Shown: piece by piece, positions 5,709 to 13,711 of the stretch | Numbering within the stretch: the stretch's first letter is position 1 | Layout of the letters: each line of letters begins with the position of its first letter | NCBI GenBank assembly: GCA_964396385.1 | Contig: CAYNFH010000076.1 | Span: 1-25,984 of the forward strand | Reading direction: 5' to 3' | DNA length: 25,984 nt | Origin: CAYNFH01 sp964396385 | GTDB taxonomy: Bacteria; Armatimonadota; Chthonomonadetes; Chthonomonadales; CAJBBX01 | The notes under the pieces: model-generated | Database searches by the model: none | Seen by the model: the letters and a program-made list of their open reading frames with translations, nothing else | What the model was told of the DNA's origin: nothing | Program-made: the position numbers and the translations under genes

Positions 5709-6994
5709 AGACGGTTCGCGATATCATCCGCCGGTCACCGGTGTGGGTGAACCCCGAACATACGGCCGAGACGGCGGTTATCCTGCTGCGAGGCTACGAA
5801 TTCGGCGGTCTGCCCGTGCTGGACGGGCGGGAGCTGGTGGGAATGCTGCAGTACGGCCCGCTCCTCGGCGCGACGGGAGAGGAGCTGGTCCGGGACCTGA
5901 TGGACCCGGATACACCGGTTCTCAACCCGGATATGACCGCCCGCCAGGTGGCAAGCCTCATGATGACCTCCGGGTGCCACCGCCTGCCTGTGGTGGATGA
6001 GGGCAAGCTCATCGGTGTCGTCGCCTGCGGGGACGTGCTGCCGGAGGTGAGCCGCTCCTTCGATCCCCTCACGGGCCTCCCGTGGTCGGACAGCCTGCGC
6101 GCCTGGGCCATCGAGCAGTTCATCAGCGGGCAGGAGATCACGGTCCTCTTTATCGACCTCAACAAGTTCGGACAGTTCAATAAGCAGTACAGCCATCTGG
6201 TAGGGGACGAAGTGCTGCGCTCTGTGGCGCGCACCCTTCTGGCTGTGACAGACCCGGAGATCGACTACGCCTGCCGGTACGGGGGCGACGAGTTCTGTGT
6301 GGCCAGCCTGCGCAACGCCGAGAGCGCGGCGGAGCTGGGAGACCGAATCTCGCGCGCCGTGACGGATATTGAGATCTCTGGCACGGCGGGTGAGCGCGTC
6401 TCCTGCTCGGTGGGCAGGGCTGGAGGCAAGCGGACCCGCGAGCGCGAGCACGTCCACTTCGCGGCCACGCTGGACAACCTGATCACCCTGGCGTCCAAGG
6501 ACTGCATCGCGAACAAGACGGTCGCGGTGGCCAAGGCGACTCGGGGAGAGGCCGAGGTCGGCCGGATGCGCCTGACGCGCGTGGACGTGACCTGGAGCGG
6601 CTCCACGGCCACGGTGCACGTGAACCTGCAGCTCGTGGGAACGGCGCCTGATGGCGACCCGAAGACCGCCCGAGCCCTCTCGTTCCAGCAGGTGCGATCC
6701 GCCGATACCGATGAAGAGGGCGTGCTGAGGTTGGTGGCGGATACGGCGGCGGGAACGCTGAAGGACTTTCTGCCGGGCGGCTACGACATGGAGGTCACGG
6801 ATGTGCTGCTCAACACCACCACGGACCTCACGCACGTGGTGACGGTGGTAGGGCAGTACTCCACGCCCTCCTACTCGATGCCTGTCGCTGGCTCCGCTGT
6901 TATCTCCACGGACCGTTACCGCGCCACCGCCGGCGCGGTGCTGGCATCCGTCAACCGCCTCCTCGGCCGAATCCCAGTCCGCCCAACGGCGTGA
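5705..6994 (+). CDS. CBS-domain diguanylate cyclase (GGDEF) with unknown C-terminal domain
   Basis: A soluble 429-residue protein. Two CBS domains fill about 1-118 (KTVRDIIRRSPVWVNPEHTA and VRDLMDPDTPVLNPDMTARQ); such pairs usually bind adenine nucleotides. The cyclase domain follows: DPLTGLPW at 120, the metal Asp in FIDLNKFGQFN, and an intact RYGGDEF (GGDEF at 193-197), so synthesis of c-di-GMP is expected. The RxxD product-inhibition site is lost (PEID at that position). The last 145 residues carry a separate alpha-beta domain (RMRLTRVDVTWSGSTATVHV ... AVLASVNRLLG) resembling an unnamed domain I know from actinobacterial proteins of unknown function. ATG 5705 matches the usual CBS start; ATG 5678 is possible. 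The gene ends in a 9-bp-unit repeat element shared with the convergent ridA. Confidence 0.88.
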   Translation: MKTVRDIIRRSPVWVNPEHTAETAVILLRGYEFGGLPVLDGRELVGMLQYGPLLGATGEELVRDLMDPDTPVLNPDMTARQVASLMMTSGCHRLPVVDEGKLIGVVACGDVLPEVSRSFDPLTGLPWSDSLRAWAIEQFISGQEITVLFIDLNKFGQFNKQYSHLVGDEVLRSVARTLLAVTDPEIDYACRYGGDEFCVASLRNAESAAELGDRISRAVTDIEISGTAGERVSCSVGRAGGKRTREREHVHFAATLDNLITLASKDCIANKTVAVAKATRGEAEVGRMRLTRVDVTWSGSTATVHVNLQLVGTAPDGDPKTARALSFQQVRSADTDEEGVLRLVADTAAGTLKDFLPGGYDMEVTDVLLNTTTDLTHVVTVVGQYSTPSYSMPVAGSAVISTDRYRATAGAVLASVNRLLGRIPVRPTA

Positions 6995-6999
6995 GGGGG

Positions 7000-7128
7000 T
7001 TCACCACAGAGGACACAGAGAGCACGGAGAAAAGCCGATCAGGAGTGGCCGAAATCCGAATGCCTCAACCCATCGTCTCGTCATCCCCTCATCTGAATCT
7101 CTGCGTCTTCCGCGCCCTCTGTGGTGAA
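7000..7128. repeat. Inverted 9-bp-unit repeat element, copy 2
   Basis: The left arm reads ACCACAGAG, GACACAGAG, AGCACGGAG (7003-7029). The right arm (about 7099-7128), on the minus strand, reads ACCACAGAG, GGCGCGGAA, GACGCAGAG. It sits between the convergent CBS-GGDEF and ridA genes. The interior resembles copy 1 (4358-4482): CCGAT near the left arm and a TCTC...CCCTCATC block before the right arm occur in both, so these are related elements and not independent hairpins. Confidence 0.8.
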
Positions 7129-7134
7129 TGTCCT

Positions 7135-7518
7135 CTATTCCGGTAAGACCGCGATGGCCTCGATCTCCACGTCCACGTCCAGCGGTAGCCGGGCGGCCTG
7201 GATGCAGGTCCGCGCCGGGAGCACGTCTCCCCAGTACTGTGTGTAGACGGCATTCAGGCGGCTGAAGTTGTCCATGTCGGAGAGGAAGACGGTCACCTTG
7301 ACCACGTGGACGAGGTCCGTGCCCGCCGCCTTGAGCACCCGCTCCACGTTGGAGATGCACTGCCGCACGTGCGTCTCGAAGTCTCCCTCCACAATCTGCC
7401 GGGTCTGGGGGTCCGCCGGGACCTGTCCGGACACGAACACGAGCCCGTTCGCCACGATTCCCGGCGAATAGGGGGAGCCGGCGGCCTGTCCGCCGGGCCA
7501 CACCGCCTGCTTGCCCAT
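7135..7518 (-). CDS. ridA: RidA-family enamine/imine deaminase
   Basis: A 127-residue protein of normal family length. RidA proteins form trimers and hydrolyse reactive 2-aminoacrylate and related enamines released by pyridoxal-phosphate enzymes. The sequence follows the family from SPYSPGIVANGLVFVSGQVP through QCISNVERVLKAAG and VTVFLSDMDNFSRLNAVY to PARTCIQAARLPLDVDVEIEAIA; the active-site arginine of the P-A-R-T/S motif and the E-I-E-A-I-A ending are present. ATG 7518 has GGAGGA about nine bases upstream. It is divergent from the S41 peptidase gene across 114 bp, in which I see no strong promoter. It is convergent with the CBS-GGDEF gene. Confidence 0.93.
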   Translation of the reverse strand: MGKQAVWPGGQAAGSPYSPGIVANGLVFVSGQVPADPQTRQIVEGDFETHVRQCISNVERVLKAAGTDLVHVVKVTVFLSDMDNFSRLNAVYTQYWGDVLPARTCIQAARLPLDVDVEIEAIAVLPE

Positions 7519-7632
7519 AACGCTGTCTCCTCCGTGTCGTCAAATTCTGCGCTCGCCGAGATTCTACCGCACGCATGGTACGTATGGAATGGAGGTTGTA
7601 ATCGCTCAGGTAAGTCAACGAACGGGAAGTAC

Positions 7633-8934
7633 ATGAGACGAATGAGTATCACTACTGCCGGAGGGAGAATAGGGCTCCTTACGGCCATATTGGGCATTCT
7701 TGCGGTTGCGCGGACGCCAATGGGAGCATCAGCGGGGCGGGTGGCGCTCGCGGCCCATACAGGGGCTCTCCCAACAGCGCCTTCAGCACGCGCCGAATTC
7801 GCGGCCGACTTCGACAAGGTCTGGCGCATCACACGCGATCACTTCTACGACCGCAAGATGAACGGCGTGGATTGGGCCGCTATAGGGGACCGATACCGCC
7901 CGCTCGCGGAGGCGGCCACCTCGCGCGAGGAGTTGGCGGACGTCATCAACCGGATGCTGCGCGAGCTGAAGGCCTCCCACATCGGTTACTACACGCCGGA
8001 CGATTTCGAGTTCTACTTTCTACCCTCGGTCTTCGGGCGGGAGCGCCAGGAGCCGCCCGTGGAGCAGATCGGCGTAACGGGCGAGCGTACGCGCGGCGGA
8101 TACCTGGTTAGCGCGGTGCTGGACGGCAGCCCGGCGGCAATGGCGGGTGTTCACGTTGGCGATACGCTCGTGCAGGCGGGCGGGCAGCCGTTTACTACGG
8201 TCGGCGCGTTCCGTGGCCATACTGGCAACAGCATGCTCCTCCTGCTGGATCGGCCAGGACAGGGCCGTCTGACGGTCGTAGTGAAGCCAGTGCGGGAGAC
8301 TATCCAGCAGCCGTTCCTGCAGGCGACGGAGCGCAGCATCCACGTCATCGACACAGGGGGCAAGCGCCTGGGCTACATCCACCTTTGGTGCATGACCAGC
8401 GACCGCTTCCGCGCGCTCTTCGCGTCGGCGCTCACGGACAAGCTCGCCAATACCGACGGACTGATCCTGGACCTGCGGGACGGCTTCGGGGGAACGCCGA
8501 CCGGGTATACGGATCCGCTGTTCGTCCCCGACGTCCGTATAGAATCCGAAGACCGCGGCCGGAGGACCGGGGGCCACGTCGCATACAATAAGCCCGTGGT
8601 TGCGGTGATCAACAACGGGACACGCAGCGCCAAAGAGTACCTGAGCTACGTGCTCAAGAAGACCGGCCGGGCGACACTGGTCGGCACGCGGACCGCCGGG
8701 GCCTTTCTGGGCGCCATAGGGTTTCCTATTGGCGCGGATGGGTTCCTCGAGCTTCCGGTATTGAACCTCTCGCTGGATGGCACGCGCCTGGAGGGCAGGG
8801 GCGTCTCGCCCGACGTCGAGGTGGCCGCACACGACACGTATCAGCCGGACGACGCGCAACTCGCCCGAGCGCGGGAGACTCTCCTGACAAAGCTGAGCCC
8901 GACCGGTTCTACGCAGAGCCACCGCGTGCTATGA
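7633..8934 (+). CDS. Exported S41-family serine peptidase (PDZ-containing)
   Basis: A 433-residue protein with a signal-like N terminus (GRIGLLTAILGILAV, residues 11-25), so it probably acts outside the cytoplasmic membrane. A helical N-terminal domain (about 58-115) is followed by a PDZ domain (about 145-220, GYLVSAVLDGSPAAMAGVHV) and the catalytic domain (245-400). The family block GLILDLRDGFGG is at 276-287 and the nucleophile is probably Ser332 in NNGTRSAKEYL. Where bacterial CtpA enzymes have the catalytic Lys (VGEKTFGKG) this one reads VGTRTAGA, so it belongs to the tricorn-like Ser-His type rather than the Ser-Lys type. ATG 7633 has GGGAAG upstream; long in-frame sequence before it is not coding. 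It lies 6 bp before an OPT-like gene, so the two are probably co-translated. Confidence 0.85.
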   Translation: MRRMSITTAGGRIGLLTAILGILAVARTPMGASAGRVALAAHTGALPTAPSARAEFAADFDKVWRITRDHFYDRKMNGVDWAAIGDRYRPLAEAATSREELADVINRMLRELKASHIGYYTPDDFEFYFLPSVFGRERQEPPVEQIGVTGERTRGGYLVSAVLDGSPAAMAGVHVGDTLVQAGGQPFTTVGAFRGHTGNSMLLLLDRPGQGRLTVVVKPVRETIQQPFLQATERSIHVIDTGGKRLGYIHLWCMTSDRFRALFASALTDKLANTDGLILDLRDGFGGTPTGYTDPLFVPDVRIESEDRGRRTGGHVAYNKPVVAVINNGTRSAKEYLSYVLKKTGRATLVGTRTAGAFLGAIGFPIGADGFLELPVLNLSLDGTRLEGRGVSPDVEVAAHDTYQPDDAQLARARETLLTKLSPTGSTQSHRVL

Positions 8935-8940
8935 TGCAAC

Positions 8941-10977
8941 ATGGCTGCGGTCGACCCTCTCCGGCGGGATGAGGTTGGCGGCGAGGAGCCGGCGGTCCGC
9001 GCGGAGGCTGCGTCCCATCCCGCGCGCGGGATAACCCTCCGCGCCGTCACCCTCGGCATGCTGTTAATGGCCGTGAACGCCTACTGGATCACGGTCATCG
9101 AGGTCCGGTGGTACACGATGGATGGGACGAGTCTGCCCCTCTTCATCACGCCGGTCTTCCTCCTCTTCTGCTGCTCCCTCCTGAACTTCGGACTGCGCCG
9201 AGTCGCCCCTAGCCGCGCGATGAGCAGGGCGGAGCTGCTCACCATCTACATCATGCTGGTGGTGGGCTCCTCTCTCGCCTCCCACGATCTCATTCAGAAC
9301 CTGTTCGGGTCCATCGCGCACGCCCAGCGGTTCGCCACCCCGGAGAGCAAGTACGAGACGACCTTCTTTCAGTACCTCGCTCCGCTGAACTTCCTGCTCG
9401 TCCGGGACCCGGTGGCCATCCGGGACTTCTATCAGGGCGGCGCGCACTGGTACGAGCCGCGTTACCTGCGGGTCTGGGTGGGTCCGCTCTTCTGGTGGGC
9501 GACCTTCCTGGTGGCGCTAATAGGGATGTGCCTGTGCATCAACGTGCTCATCCGACGCGCATGGACGGAGAATGAGAAGCTCGCCTTCCCCATCATCCAG
9601 CTTCCCATGGCGATGGTGGGCAGCGGAGAACGCCAGTTCTGGACCAGCCGGCTCATGTGGGCGGGGTTCAGCGTGTCCGCGGCCATCGACCTGTTGAACG
9701 GGATGCACTACCTGTATCCCTCGTGGCCGTATCTGGAGCAGGTCAAGCTGTACAACGTGGGACAGTTCTTCACGTCCCGGCCGTGGAACGCAATGGGGCA
9801 GACGAACATCTCTATGTACCCGTTTGCGATCGGCCTGGCGTACTTTATCCCGCTGGACCTCTCCTTTTCCTGCTGGTTCTTCTGGGTGGCGCGCAAGCTG
9901 TTCCAGGTGCTTGGCGCGGTGGCCGGGTGGGACACGGCGGGGAACCAGGGCTTTCCGTACTTTGAGCAGCAGTCGTCCGGTGCGTGGATCACCCTGGCGC
10001 TGGTGGTGCTCTGGTCCCTTCGCAGGCAGCTCTCCACGGCATGGAGGACGGCTTGGCGGACGCAGCTCCCAGCCTCCCTCGACCAGGGGGAGATGCCCAA
10101 CGGCCGGAGCGGGCCTCCGGAGCGCATCCAGTACCGCGCCGCGTTTGTGGGGCTTGGAGCCGGCACGCTCTACCTTTTCTGGTTCGCCTGGCGGATCCAG
10201 CTCGCGCCATGGGTCGCGTTGCTGTTCTTTGGCATCTTCTTCCTACTAGCGCTGGCCATCACGCGGGTGCGGGCGGAGTTCGGCACACCGCACGAGATCT
10301 TCTTCGTCAATCCGCGCACGGTGCTGGTCACCCTGTTTGGCGTGAATACCATCGGCGCGCAGAGCCTCACAGCGCTCTCGGTCCTTTACTGGTACAACCG
10401 CGGCTACCGCAGCCACCCCATGCCGAATCAGTTGGAAGCGTTCAAGATGGCCGACGGCGTCCATATGGACCGTGGCCGCGTGGCTCTGCTGCTCATAGGA
10501 GCAACGGTGTTCGCCATTCTGGCGGCCTACTGGGCCAATCTGCACGTTACCTACCTGGAGGGCGCGACCAGTAAGGCCTCGCCGGGGTTCAAGCGGTGGG
10601 TTGGCAGCGAATCGTACGACCGTCTGAGCGGCTGGTTGCAGACACCCACCAAGCCGGACCGGACGCAGATCGCCTACATGATAGGCGGCGCGCTGATGGT
10701 ACTGGCGCTGCGGCTGCTGCGGGGCGCCTTCTTGTGGTGGCCGTTCCATCCGGCCGGCTATGCGCTGGCGGTCTCGTACGCTATGGATTACTTCTGGTTC
10801 GCGTTCTTCGTGAGCTGGTTCATCAAGCTGATTATCGTCCGCTTTGGCGGCATGAAGGCTCACAACGCGGGCATCCCGTTCTTCCTGGGGCTCATCCTCG
10901 GGGATTACGTCTGCGGCTCCCTCTGGGCCATCTACGGCCCCCTTAACGGCCTCCAGGTGTACAAGATATACATTTGA
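8941..10977 (+). CDS. OPT-like polytopic membrane protein (DUF6784/6785-type)
   Basis: A 678-residue protein with about 12-14 hydrophobic segments and no signal peptide. After a 30-residue charged tail the first helix begins ITLRAVTLGMLLMAVNAYWI, in the style of OPT/YSL oligopeptide transporters. SRAELLTIYIMLVVGSSLAS and NEKLAFPIIQLPMAMVG (about 211-227) correspond to the OPT L-x-W/F-P motif. I recall such proteins as DUF6785/DUF6784 and common in Planctomycetota and Armatimonadota; the transport role is inferred from OPT likeness and not demonstrated. It starts 6 bp after the S41 peptidase stop. A second protein of nearly equal length (681 residues) encoded at 18452-20685 shares the same layout and is likewise coupled to a peptidase-like gene. 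Confidence 0.75.
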   Translation: MAAVDPLRRDEVGGEEPAVRAEAASHPARGITLRAVTLGMLLMAVNAYWITVIEVRWYTMDGTSLPLFITPVFLLFCCSLLNFGLRRVAPSRAMSRAELLTIYIMLVVGSSLASHDLIQNLFGSIAHAQRFATPESKYETTFFQYLAPLNFLLVRDPVAIRDFYQGGAHWYEPRYLRVWVGPLFWWATFLVALIGMCLCINVLIRRAWTENEKLAFPIIQLPMAMVGSGERQFWTSRLMWAGFSVSAAIDLLNGMHYLYPSWPYLEQVKLYNVGQFFTSRPWNAMGQTNISMYPFAIGLAYFIPLDLSFSCWFFWVARKLFQVLGAVAGWDTAGNQGFPYFEQQSSGAWITLALVVLWSLRRQLSTAWRTAWRTQLPASLDQGEMPNGRSGPPERIQYRAAFVGLGAGTLYLFWFAWRIQLAPWVALLFFGIFFLLALAITRVRAEFGTPHEIFFVNPRTVLVTLFGVNTIGAQSLTALSVLYWYNRGYRSHPMPNQLEAFKMADGVHMDRGRVALLLIGATVFAILAAYWANLHVTYLEGATSKASPGFKRWVGSESYDRLSGWLQTPTKPDRTQIAYMIGGALMVLALRLLRGAFLWWPFHPAGYALAVSYAMDYFWFAFFVSWFIKLIIVRFGGMKAHNAGIPFFLGLILGDYVCGSLWAIYGPLNGLQVYKIYI

Positions 10978-11014
10978 CGGCCCAAGATGAACGTGACAGG
11001 GATGCGCGGTCAAC

Positions 11015-11044
11015 TTGTCACCGTGCAGCATTGTCAGCTATAAT
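11015..11044 (+). promoter_or_regulatory. Sigma-70-type promoter of proS
   Basis: TTGTCA (11015-11020) and TATAAT (11039-11044) are separated by 18 bp, the best -35/-10 pair in the window. Transcription would start about 30 bp before the GTG at 11081. Confidence 0.65.
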
Positions 11045-11080
11045 CCCCGTTACACCCTGGATCGACCGAAGGAGGTTGGC

Positions 11081-12817
11081 GTGCGAGCGTCACAGATGTT
11101 CCTGCCGACGCTGCGGGAGGTGCCCGCGGACGCGGAGCTGATTAGCCACCGGCTGCTGCTGCGTGGCGGCTTCGTGCGCAAGACCGCGGCCGGAGTCTAC
11201 AGCTTCTTGCCACTCGGCTGGCGCGTCCACGAGAAGATGGCGCAGATCGTCCGGGAGGAGATGGACGCGATTGGCGGTCTGGAGTTCCACTTGCCGGTGC
11301 TCGTTCCCAAGGAGCTGATGGATGAGACCGGACGGAGCAGCGTGGACGTGCTGTTCCCGCTCAAGGACCGCGGTCAGCGGGATTTCTTCCTGGGCTTCAC
11401 GCACGAGGAGGTCATCACGGACATCGTCCGCACCTCCGTCAACTCCTGGAAGCAGCTTCCACTCATCCTCTATCAGATACAGACCAAATTCCGGGATGAG
11501 CCCAGGCCCCGCGGCGGACTGCTGCGGGGACGCGAATTCTCCATGAAGGATGCTTACAGCTTCGACTACGACGAAGCAGGGCTGGATCGCGCCTTTGAGC
11601 TCCACCGTGAGGCGTACGGGCGCATCTTCCGGCGTAGCGGCCTGGAGTATCTGGTAGTGGACGCGGACCCCGGGGCGATCGGCGGCTCCGACAGCCGCGA
11701 GTTCATGGTGCTGGCGGAGAGCGGGGAGGACACGGTGCTCCTCTGCGATACGTGCAGCTACGCCGCCAACGCGGAGCGTGCCGGCATCGGCGGCTGGTCC
11801 CACCCGGGGATTGAGAATTGGCTTGCTGTGCAAAAGATGCAAGATTCCACGGGAAACACCGAGGTAGTGCAGACGCCGGGCGCGCACACGGTGGCCCAGG
11901 TCTGCGAGTTCCTGAAGGTCCGCCCCACGCAGCTTATCAAGACCATCATCGTGACGGCGGGCGGCCAGACCTATGCCGCGCTCGTTCGTGGAGACCGGGA
12001 CCTCAGCCTAACGAAGCTCGGACGCATACTGGGCGCGACGGTTGAGATGGCCGATCCCGCTACCATCCAGCGGGTCACCGGGGCGCCCGTGGGCTTTGCC
12101 GGGCCGGTGGGGCTCAAGGGGATCCAGATCCTTGCCGATCCCGAGCTGGCCGGTGAGACCGCCATGGTGGTCGGGGCCAATGCGGCCGACACGCACCGTA
12201 CCGGCGTAACGCCAGGAGTGGACTTCCAGGTGGACCGATGGGAGGACATCCGCGTGCCGCAGGCGGGAGACCCGTGCGGCCAGCCCGGATGCTCGGGGCA
12301 CTATACGGACGCCCACGGCATCGAGGTTGGGCACATCTTCAAGCTGGGTACCAAGTACAGCAAGGCGATGGGCGCGCAGGTACAGACGCAGAGCGGCCAG
12401 GTCATCGACATGATCATGGGCTGCTACGGTCTGGGGATCAGCCGCACGCTGGCGGCCGCTATTGAGGCGCACCACGATGACGACGGCATCATCTGGCCGG
12501 TCTCCATCGCACCGTACCAGGCCGTTATCGTGGTGGTCAACATGAAGGATGACTCGCAGCGGGAAGCGGCGGAGTCGCTCTATTCAGAGCTGATGGCGGC
12601 CGGGATAGACGTGGTCCTGGATGACCGCGACGAGCGGTCCGGCGTAAAGTTTAAAGACGCCGACCTCATTGGCTACCCCATCCGGGTGGTAGTCGGCCGC
12701 GGGGTGGCGGAGGGCAAGGTAGAGGTGCTGCTCCGTCGCGACAAGGGCGGCGTGGAGCATGTCCCCATCGCGGACGCCGCCCAGCACGTGCGGGCCCTTC
12801 GCGATTCTGAACTGTAG
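11081..12817 (+). CDS. proS: Prolyl-tRNA synthetase, bacterial type with editing domain
   Basis: A 578-residue class II aminoacyl-tRNA synthetase charging tRNA-Pro. Class II motif 2 is seen in FRDEPRPRGGLLRGREFSMK and motif 3 in GCYGLGISRTLAA. Between them an INS editing domain of YbaK type (about 205-370, GAHTVAQVCEFLKVRPTQLI) is present, as in bacterial-type ProS. The anticodon-binding domain closes the protein (VLDDRDERSGVKFKDADLIG). GTG 11081 is chosen because AAGGAGG lies six bases upstream; the frame is open further 5' but the sequence there contains the promoter. It ends at the edge of an unreliable GC-rich stretch next to a scaffold gap. Confidence 0.96.
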   Translation: MRASQMFLPTLREVPADAELISHRLLLRGGFVRKTAAGVYSFLPLGWRVHEKMAQIVREEMDAIGGLEFHLPVLVPKELMDETGRSSVDVLFPLKDRGQRDFFLGFTHEEVITDIVRTSVNSWKQLPLILYQIQTKFRDEPRPRGGLLRGREFSMKDAYSFDYDEAGLDRAFELHREAYGRIFRRSGLEYLVVDADPGAIGGSDSREFMVLAESGEDTVLLCDTCSYAANAERAGIGGWSHPGIENWLAVQKMQDSTGNTEVVQTPGAHTVAQVCEFLKVRPTQLIKTIIVTAGGQTYAALVRGDRDLSLTKLGRILGATVEMADPATIQRVTGAPVGFAGPVGLKGIQILADPELAGETAMVVGANAADTHRTGVTPGVDFQVDRWEDIRVPQAGDPCGQPGCSGHYTDAHGIEVGHIFKLGTKYSKAMGAQVQTQSGQVIDMIMGCYGLGISRTLAAAIEAHHDDDGIIWPVSIAPYQAVIVVVNMKDDSQREAAESLYSELMAAGIDVVLDDRDERSGVKFKDADLIGYPIRVVVGRGVAEGKVEVLLRRDKGGVEHVPIADAAQHVRALRDSEL

Positions 12818-13009
12818 GGGCGGCCCTGTGTGGCCGCCCGCAAAGCACCGGGCGGGCGGGCCCCCCGGGCCGCCCCGACACGCGGGGACCGCGGGAGGTG
12901 TTACCACCCGNNNNNNNNNNTCCGGGAGGGGGCGCCCGGGTGGGCCCCCCCCCCCCCCCCCGCCGGGGCGCCCCACCCGGCCCGCCCCTACACTCGGCTA
13001 CGCCTTCAG
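12818..13009. other. Scaffold gap with suspect GC-rich flanks
   Basis: This 192-bp stretch holds ten N (12911-12920), a run of 17 C (12945-12961) and almost only G and C. It begins with GTAGGGGCGGCC (12814 on) and ends with GGCCCGCCCCTACAC (about 12978-12992), an inverted pair. This looks like an intergenic GC-rich inverted repeat that the assembler could not resolve. No gene is supported here. Confidence 0.7.
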
Positions 13010-13711
13010 ATGAACAACGTTTTCTTCGGCATCCACGTCGACCCCAACAGTCTCGGCGGCATGTCGCTGGTGCTGCTGCTCTCGATCGTTCTGGCGGGGA
13101 TGATCGGCCTTGAGCGGGAGCTGCACGGCCATCCCGCCGGTCTCCGTACGCACATCCTCGTCTGCATGGGCTCCACGCTCATCACCATGGTCTCTGTCCA
13201 TATCGGGACCACCTCGCCGGGCAGGCCCTCAGATCCGGCGCGACTTGCGGCTCAGATCGTGAGCGGCATCGGCTTCTTAGGCGCCGGGGCCATCATTCGA
13301 GAGGGCGCGACTGTCAAGGGGCTCACCACGGCGGCCAGCATCTGGACCACCGCGGGAATCGGCATCGCACTGGGGGCGGGACCATATTACGGGCAGATCG
13401 CGCTGATCGCCACCGTGCTCGTACTGGGCACGCTCTGGCTGCTGAATGTGGTGGAGGATTGGATCGAAGTCAAGCTCCACCGCCGCCGGGTGCTGGAGGT
13501 GGAGGTGACGAAGTCCGAGCGGTTCGCTTCCATCGTGCTGGGCTGCCTGGCGGCGTACAACGTGAACGTGTTCAGCATTGACTACCGGGACAGTACGGAC
13601 AAGGACAAGATCGACATGCGCCTCCTGGTCCGCATCCCGGAGCGGTTCGATCGGGAGACGTTCCTCGCGGACCTGGCGGAGCACCCGGGTGTAACAGCCG
13701 CCCGAATGTAG
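13010..13711 (+). CDS. MgtC/SapB-family membrane protein
   Basis: A 233-residue protein with about five membrane helices in the first 150 residues and a soluble C-terminal ACT-like part (from about 155, LEVEVTKSERFASIVLGCLA). The family signature is clear: GMIGLERELHGHPAGLRTHI, then SGIGFLGAGAIIREGATVKG and LTTAASIWTTAGIGIALGAG. MgtC proteins influence magnesium limitation growth and ATP synthase activity in pathogens; in free-living bacteria the role is less clear. ATG 13010 fits the family start, but no ribosome site can be judged because the upstream DNA is next to the scaffold gap. Its TAG abuts the stop of the convergent ABC ATPase (TAG|CTA, 13709-13714). Confidence 0.92.
   Translation: MNNVFFGIHVDPNSLGGMSLVLLLSIVLAGMIGLERELHGHPAGLRTHILVCMGSTLITMVSVHIGTTSPGRPSDPARLAAQIVSGIGFLGAGAIIREGATVKGLTTAASIWTTAGIGIALGAGPYYGQIALIATVLVLGTLWLLNVVEDWIEVKLHRRRVLEVEVTKSERFASIVLGCLAAYNVNVFSIDYRDSTDKDKIDMRLLVRIPERFDRETFLADLAEHPGVTAARM

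Noticed and set aside
7306..7632. In-frame upstream extension of the S41 peptidase
   Set aside because: It overlaps ridA on the other strand, has no signal peptide, and ATG 7633 has a ribosome site followed by a signal-like segment.
12584..13009. Open frames through the proS end and the N gap
   Set aside because: They translate to G/P/R-rich strings through the suspect GC stretch and ten N.
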